A DNA stretch of 64,000 nucleotides from Nonomuraea thailandensis (GTDB lineage: Bacteria > Actinomycetota > Actinomycetes > Streptosporangiales > Streptosporangiaceae): positions 9,150,501 through 9,214,500 of the forward strand of contig NZ_JAMZEB010000002.1 in the NCBI RefSeq assembly GCF_024172165.1, in the 5' to 3' direction. Positions 59,151 to 64,000 of this stretch are shown here, one piece after another; position 1 is the first letter of the stretch, and every line of letters starts with the position of its first letter. Below the pieces are notes generated by a model, which saw only the letters and a program-made list of their open reading frames with translations, was not told the DNA's origin and did not search any database. A program made the position numbers and the translations under genes.

Positions 59151-60296
59151 CTACAGCCTCTCGATGATGGTGACGTTGGCCTGGCCGCCGCCCTCGCACA
59201 TGGTCTGCAGGCCGTACCGGCCGCCGGTGCGCTCCAGCTCGTGCAGCAGCTTGGTCATCAGGATCGCGCCCGTGCCGCCCAGCGGGTGGCCGAGGGCGAT
59301 GGCGCCGCCGTTCGGGTTGACCTTGGCCGGGTCGGCGCCGAGCTCGTGCATCCAGGCCAGCGGCACCGGCGCGAACGCCTCGTTGATCTCCACCACGTCG
59401 ATCTCGTCGATCGACATGCCGGCCTTCTTCAGCGCCCGCTGCGTGGCGGGGATCGGCGCGGTCAGCATGTAGACCGGGTCGTCGCCCATGAGCGCGAGCT
59501 GGTGGATGCGGGCCCGCGGGGTCAGCCCGTGGTCACGTACGGCCTGCTCCGAGGCGATCAGCACGGCGCCGGAGCCGTCGGAGATCTGCGAGGAGGTGGC
59601 GGCGGTGATCTGCCCGCCCTCCTTCAGAGTCTTCAGGCCGGCCATCTTCTCCAGCGTCGTGTCGGCCCGGGGGCCCTCGTCGTCCTCGACGCCGTTGACG
59701 GGCTCGATCTGGTCCTTGAAGTAGCCGTTCGCGATGGCCTTGGCGGCGCGCTGGTGGGACTCGAACGCGAACTGCTCCAGCACCTCCCGCGTGTAGCCCC
59801 ACTTCTCGCACATCAGCTCCGCGCCGCGGAACTGCGAGATCTCCTGCTTGCCGTACCGCTCCACCCACTTCTCGCCGAACGGGAACGGCATGCCCTTCTC
59901 CAGGGCCGCCGTGATCGAGGAGCCCATGGGCACGATGCTCATCGACTCGACGCCCCCGGCCACGACGAGGTCCTGGGTGCCGGACATGACGCCCTGAGCG
60001 GCGAAGTGGATCGACTGCTGCGAGGAACCGCACTGGCGGTCGATCGTGACGCCGGCCGTGGTCTCCGGCAGACCTGCCGACAACCAGGCATTTCTCGCGA
60101 TGTCCATGCTTTGGGGGCCGAACTGCATGACGCACCCCATGATGACGTCCTCGACCGCCACGGGGTCGACGCCGGTGCGGTCGATCAGCGCCTTCAGCGT
60201 GTGAGCGGCCAGGTCAGTGGGGTGGACGGTGGAAAGGCCGCCCTTCTTCTTGCCGACCGGGGTACGGACCGCCCCGACGATGTACGCCTCTGCCAC
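59151..60296 (-). CDS. Acetyl-CoA C-acetyltransferase (thiolase)
   Basis: 381 aa from a GTG with AGGAGG 4 nt upstream. The nucleophile is Cys89 in DRQCGSSQQSIHFA, the His is in AIALGHPLGGTG, and the second Cys is Cys367 in TMCEGGGQANVT. NEAFAPVPLAW is the usual NEAF box. It condenses or cleaves acyl-CoA in fatty-acid or short-chain metabolism; the substrate length is not evident. Confidence 0.94.
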   Translation of the reverse strand: MAEAYIVGAVRTPVGKKKGGLSTVHPTDLAAHTLKALIDRTGVDPVAVEDVIMGCVMQFGPQSMDIARNAWLSAGLPETTAGVTIDRQCGSSQQSIHFAAQGVMSGTQDLVVAGGVESMSIVPMGSSITAALEKGMPFPFGEKWVERYGKQEISQFRGAELMCEKWGYTREVLEQFAFESHQRAAKAIANGYFKDQIEPVNGVEDDEGPRADTTLEKMAGLKTLKEGGQITAATSSQISDGSGAVLIASEQAVRDHGLTPRARIHQLALMGDDPVYMLTAPIPATQRALKKAGMSIDEIDVVEINEAFAPVPLAWMHELGADPAKVNPNGGAIALGHPLGGTGAILMTKLLHELERTGGRYGLQTMCEGGGQANVTIIERL

Positions 60297-60353
60297 AGTG
60301 CCTCCTGGAAACCGAGCATTATTCGGTTACTAGGTGCAGGGTACAACAGAACG

Positions 60354-61115
60354 TCATTCGGGTGCAGGGGCCGTGGGGGGTACGGCGTCCTCCGGCTCGT
60401 CCTGGGTGGCGTCTTCGGCGGCGTCCTCGCTGGCGTCCTCGGTGGCGTCCTGCGCGGCCGGCACCAGGTCCTCCGGGGCGTCGATCCGGAAGCGCCAGCG
60501 GTCCACGGGGATGCCGTTCAGCGCCTCCGACAGCTCCAGGGCGAGCGTGCCCAGCTTCACGGGGTCGTCGCCGCGCAGCTCGATCGCGGTCAGCTCGGTC
60601 GCGAAGGGCAGCAGCTCCTGCACGGCCGGCGGCTGCCCCTTCTGCGGCACCAGCGCGGCCTTGACGTCTCCGGCCGTGAACAGGAACTCGTCGTCCTCGT
60701 CCTGCTGCAGCAGGGGCTCCAGCTCCTCGGCGGTAGGGCGTACCGGGAGGATCACCGCGGGCCCGCTCTCGGCGCTGTCATCGGCCGGATCGCTCACCTC
60801 GCCCCGGCACACCGCGAGCCCGCCCAGCCGGAACGCCAGGCCCTCGGCCAGGTAGCGGTCGAAGAAGTCGAGCGGCAGCGGCCCTTCGGCGGCCACCCGG
60901 ACCGCCCACGCCTGCTCCAGCTCGCCGCCGGTCAGGTCCTTGTCCGCCTCGACGGGGGCGCACACGCGCACGTCCACGGCCACGATGTCGTCGCCGTCGC
61001 GCCTGGCGTTCGGATCCGCGAGCTGGACGAGGCGCAGCAGCTCGCCGGGGTCCGGTTTGGCGGGCAGTGCCGCCGTGGGGCCAGTACGCAGTCTCCGCTT
61101 CGCCATCCAGCCCAT
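60354..61115 (-). CDS. Conserved hypothetical, acidic repeat tail
   Basis: 253 aa from the ATG at 61115 (GGAGG 5 nt upstream). Not recognised. It has a mixed alpha/beta soluble look (DIVAVDVRVCAPVEADKDL, FFDRYLAEGLAFRLGGLAV) and no signal peptide. The C-terminus is an imperfect acidic repeat (DATEDASEDAAEDATQDEPED). It lies 14 nt downstream of the sortase gene, on the same strand. Confidence 0.6.
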   Translation of the reverse strand: MGWMAKRRLRTGPTAALPAKPDPGELLRLVQLADPNARRDGDDIVAVDVRVCAPVEADKDLTGGELEQAWAVRVAAEGPLPLDFFDRYLAEGLAFRLGGLAVCRGEVSDPADDSAESGPAVILPVRPTAEELEPLLQQDEDDEFLFTAGDVKAALVPQKGQPPAVQELLPFATELTAIELRGDDPVKLGTLALELSEALNGIPVDRWRFRIDAPEDLVPAAQDATEDASEDAAEDATQDEPEDAVPPTAPAPE

Positions 61116-61129
61116 GCCCGCCTCCGCGC

Positions 61130-61891
61130 TCAGCTTCTGTAAGAGCTCGTCATCGTGGCGTACACGATGACGTTGTCCGTGTAGTGCCCGGTGGACCGAT
61201 CGTAGGTGCCACCGCAGGTGATGAGGTGCAGTTGGGCGTTCTGCTGCTCCCCGTACACGCGCTGGGTCGGGAAGGTCTTCTTGTCCGCCTGCTCCACCCC
61301 GCCGACGGTGAACACCGCGGTCGTCTTGTCCTGGCGCTTGACCTCGATGGTGTCGCCGTTCTTGAGCTCCGGCAAGCGGGCGAAGACGGCGGCGCGGGTC
61401 CGGGTGTCCTTGTGCCCGAGCAGCACGGCGGGGCCCACCTCGCCCGGGGTGGACATGTTCCGGTACCAGCCGACCAGGTTGTGGTTCTCCGACGGGGGCA
61501 CCTGGATCGTGCCGTCCCTCTTCAGGCCGACCGACTGGATCGGGGCGTTGATGCCCAGCCGCTTGATCACCAGCCTGATCGGCGTGGACGGCAGCATCGG
61601 AGGCGCCGGGGTGATCTGCGGCAGCGGGGGCGGCACGTTCGCCGGCGCCTGGAACCAGGCCGGCTCGGGCTGGGCGGTCTGCTTCGGCTGGGCCTGGAGG
61701 TTCAGGGTGTCCCTGCTGCTCTGCAGGCCGTACTCCTCGGGGGACTTGAGCACGATCAGCAGGCCCGCCACGACCGTCACCACGCCGGCGATCGCGGCCG
61801 TGATCAGCACCGCTCTGAGAGCGGTGCTGCCCTTGTCCTGGGACGGCGGAGGGGCGGGGGTCTGGCCGCCGTACGGATAGTAGCCCGACAC
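61130..61891 (-). CDS. Class F-like sortase
   Basis: 253 aa. A Pro-rich cytoplasmic N-terminus, one helix (AVLITAAIAGVVTVVAGLLIVL, about 27-48), then the sortase barrel. The catalytic His is H160 in LLGHKDTRT and the Cys is C226 in LITCGGTYDRSTGHYTDN. The usual late Arg is not obvious, the nearest being C+6. It attaches LPXTG-like proteins to the wall. The adjacent gene encodes a protein with a matching sorting signal. Confidence 0.9.
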   Translation of the reverse strand: MSGYYPYGGQTPAPPPSQDKGSTALRAVLITAAIAGVVTVVAGLLIVLKSPEEYGLQSSRDTLNLQAQPKQTAQPEPAWFQAPANVPPPLPQITPAPPMLPSTPIRLVIKRLGINAPIQSVGLKRDGTIQVPPSENHNLVGWYRNMSTPGEVGPAVLLGHKDTRTRAAVFARLPELKNGDTIEVKRQDKTTAVFTVGGVEQADKKTFPTQRVYGEQQNAQLHLITCGGTYDRSTGHYTDNVIVYATMTSSYRS

Positions 61892-61897
61892 GTCTCG

Positions 61898-63244
61898 TCA
61901 GCCCTTGATCGAACGGCGTCGCATGATCAGACCGCCGGCCGCGGCTGCTCCTACCAGGACGGTGCCGGTCAGGATGAACAGGCGGCCATCAGGGCCCATC
62001 GTCCCACCGGCACCGGTGTCCGCACCCGCCTTGGGGGTCTGCGACCTTCTGGTGGTGCTGCTGGTGGGGGTGACCGTCACCGTGGAGGTGCGGGTCGTGG
62101 TGGGGCGGGGGCTCGTGTTCGTGGGGGTGGGACTCGTCGTGGTGGGGCTCGGGCTGGTCGATCCGTTGCCGACCGTGAACGTGTACGCCTTGAGACCGGT
62201 GGTCGGGGCGGTGCACCTGAGCACGGGGCTGGTCGAGCTGGTGCCGAAGGCGAGGTCGCCGGCGGTCAGCGACACGGTGCCCGTGGTCGTCGGCTTGACC
62301 TTGATCGTGATGCTGGGGAGGGTCGTGATGTCCGCGCCCGGCTGGATGGTGGTCGTGAACGAGCCTTCACCGGTCGCGGTGGCGGGGGCTCCGGCGCCGG
62401 TCGCCTTGATCGTCGCGAAGAGCTTCGCGCCCGTGGCCGGCCAGGCTGCAGGAGCAACTAGTCCGTCGCCCGTGGTCTGGATGGTGCCGGTCCAGGTGAT
62501 CGAGGCGTCGGCGTTGGCCGAGGCGCTGGTGGGGGGCGTCATGACGACCTTGATGTCCACGTCCGCCTCGGACGGGTAGTTCGTGTCGGTGGTGCCGGTG
62601 GGGACGTCACAGACGTAGGCGACGACGTCGTCATTGGTGCCACCACCGCCACCCGCCTGAACCGTCATGGAGAGGCCGGTCGCGGGCGTCGCTGACTTGT
62701 AGGTGCACTCAGTGACACTCTGCTGACCGCCACTAGGCGTTGCGGTGATCTTAAGACCCTTGGTGGTGTTCGCGGTCCCAGGCGTGATGGTGACCGGACC
62801 ACCGGTGGCCGGTGCCGTCACCGTGGCCTCCATGGTGGCAGGCGACGGCGTGTAAGCCGTGCCGCCTGCGGTCATCGTGCCAGTGTGGGTCTTCGTCAGC
62901 GCAGCGGGCGTGCCACCTCCGCCGACTGTGAGGCTGCCGTCGATCAGGATCTGAGTATTCGCTGCAAGCGATGACGTCGCCGTGAGGGTCGTAGGCAAGG
63001 TCCACTTGATGGAAGCAGTTCCGCTGGGCGCCACGGTGTCGGGCGCCGTGATCGTGACCTTGACGCCAGTGGCCGCGAAGGAACCACCCGTGCAGTCATA
63101 GGTGACTTCCATCGTCTTGTCCACAGCGGCCTGAGCCGGAGATGACCAAGTAAGGACCGCGCACGCAAAGAAGACCAGCGTGCTCGCAAGCCCCATCGCG
63201 GACGTCTTACGGGCGAGGCGGCGCCCCGCCTGGGACATAAGCAC
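61898..63244 (-). CDS. Secreted wall-anchored protein with sorting signal (sortase substrate)
   Basis: 448 aa from the GTG at 63244 (an ATG at 63238 is an alternative). Signal peptide ending AQA. Two exported domains of about 150 residues each follow; each begins with a VTYDC or YVCD motif and ends with another Cys (TECTYKS, LRCTAPTT), so each may hold a disulfide. They resemble actinobacterial DUF6801-type domains. A Thr/Pro/Ser stalk leads to KAGADTGAGG, a hydrophobic helix and RRRS, a noncanonical LPXTG-like signal. It is flanked by two sortase genes. Confidence 0.82.
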   Translation of the reverse strand: MLMSQAGRRLARKTSAMGLASTLVFFACAVLTWSSPAQAAVDKTMEVTYDCTGGSFAATGVKVTITAPDTVAPSGTASIKWTLPTTLTATSSLAANTQILIDGSLTVGGGGTPAALTKTHTGTMTAGGTAYTPSPATMEATVTAPATGGPVTITPGTANTTKGLKITATPSGGQQSVTECTYKSATPATGLSMTVQAGGGGGTNDDVVAYVCDVPTGTTDTNYPSEADVDIKVVMTPPTSASANADASITWTGTIQTTGDGLVAPAAWPATGAKLFATIKATGAGAPATATGEGSFTTTIQPGADITTLPSITIKVKPTTTGTVSLTAGDLAFGTSSTSPVLRCTAPTTGLKAYTFTVGNGSTSPSPTTTSPTPTNTSPRPTTTRTSTVTVTPTSSTTRRSQTPKAGADTGAGGTMGPDGRLFILTGTVLVGAAAAGGLIMRRRSIKG

Positions 63245-63378
63245 GGGTCCTTCTCCGTTTCAAAGCCAGCTCAACAGTCGTGCCAGAATTCCAGCCGTTG
63301 GTCACGGTTAGGTTGAGATCCTACGAACTGTCCCTGTCAACTTCCCGTAAACCGCCAAATCCGCCCCAACTTTCCCCC

Positions 63379-64000
63379 TCAGCCCTTCTTCTTCGACAAC
63401 GTTGCGTACACAACAATGTTGTCCGTGTAGTGGTGAGTCGCCTTGTTATAGACCCCACCGCAAGTGATGAGCCTGAGCTGGGAGTTGCTGGTGTTGCCAT
63501 ACACCCGCTTGGTCGGGAACGAGTTCTTGCTCGCCTGCTCGATCCCGCTGACCGTGAACCGGGTGACCTTCCCGTCCGACCGATACACGTAGATCTGGTC
63601 ACCCTTGGCCAGCTCCCGCAGCCGATCGAAGACCGCGGCCCCCGACCGGGTGCTCACGTGGCCGTTGATGACGGCCGGGCCGGTCTCCCCGGGCACGGGT
63701 GAGCCCTTGTACCAGCCCGTCTGGTTGGGCTTGCTCAGGGGCGGCGTGCCGAGCACGCCCTTCTTGTTGACCGTGACCGAGCCGATCGGCGAGTTCACCT
63801 TGATCTTGGGGATCTTGATGCGGATCGGCCTGGGCGCGGTCTTGCCGACCTTGGGCTTGGCCTTGGGGATCGCCGGCACGACGGGAACGGCCGCCAGCGG
63901 GGGCGGGGCGTCCAGGCGGGCCGGGGTCAGGGGGACGTTCTTGCCGCCCGGACCGACCGTCGGCGGCAGGATGAACGCGCCCGCGTTCGACATCTCGACC
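63379..64000 (-). CDS. Second class F-like sortase, 5' end outside window
   Basis: The visible ~207 residues (from beyond position 64000) lack the N-terminal helix, so the gene starts outside the window. A Pro/Lys-rich linker, then INGHVSTRSGAAVFDRL with the catalytic His and LITCGGVYNKATHHYTDN with the Cys. At the position where the first sortase has Arg after the Cys (C+6) this one has Lys. Close paralogue of the sortase at 61130. Confidence 0.87.
   Translation of the reverse strand, partial: VEMSNAGAFILPPTVGPGGKNVPLTPARLDAPPPLAAVPVVPAIPKAKPKVGKTAPRPIRIKIPKIKVNSPIGSVTVNKKGVLGTPPLSKPNQTGWYKGSPVPGETGPAVINGHVSTRSGAAVFDRLRELAKGDQIYVYRSDGKVTRFTVSGIEQASKNSFPTKRVYGNTSNSQLRLITCGGVYNKATHHYTDNIVVYATLSKKKG

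Overview
High-GC actinobacterial chromosome, most likely Streptosporangiales and Nonomuraea-like. The reasons are high GC with GTG/TTG starts, the order tRNA-Trp-secE-nusG-rplK-rplA, a zinc-type S14, an Mkl-type lipid ABC ATPase, an LppX-like lipoprotein, class F-like sortases and many ECF sigma and TetR genes. The genus is inference. No rRNA, insertion sequence, CRISPR array or prophage was seen.

Layout. 1-288 is the end of a secreted Tyr/Lys-rich protein. 390-18226 is the ribosomal core on the minus strand: str (rpsL-rpsG-fusA-tuf), S10 (rpsJ to rpsQ) and spc (rplN to rplO, secY, adk, map), with hairpins at the operon joints. 18796-21014 is a plus-strand two-gene unit of unknown function (an FHA membrane protein and a small partner sharing an FGNAPGS repeat), set between str and rpoBC. 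21204-28567 is rpoC-rpoB. 29014-31267 holds two Mce-associated membrane proteins and an Mkl ATPase. 31401-33813 holds an RDD protein and a YkcB-like glycosyltransferase. 34055-35273 is rplJ-rplL with an L10 leader, and 35281 onward is an LppX-like lipoprotein. 36452-39032 is rplA, rplK, nusG, secE and tRNA-Trp.

The rest is mixed accessory and metabolic sequence: a PLP aminotransferase; a cluster of four secreted or membrane proteins sharing a C-terminal domain, next to one broken and one intact ECF sigma gene; adenosine deaminase; a methyltransferase; a sugar ABC importer with no ATPase, preceded by DasR-like (dre) palindromes; an acyl-CoA dehydrogenase; and an APC transporter opposite an Lrp regulator. 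These are followed by a serine hydrolase ending in a 54-bp palindrome before a TetR gene, a TetR/NmrA divergent pair with two matching operators, and an MFS/MerR divergent pair. Next come a leaderless 5-codon leader peptide with a structured RNA ahead of a 39-aa basic peptide, a thiolase, and a sortase-substrate-sortase cluster cut by the right edge.

How they work together. Most of the window is the transcription-translation core. The accessory part is rich in envelope functions (sortases, lipoproteins, Mkl, glycosyltransferase) and small regulated units. The best candidates for undescribed biology are the FHA/FGNAPGS pair and the leader-peptide/RNA/39-aa-peptide unit.
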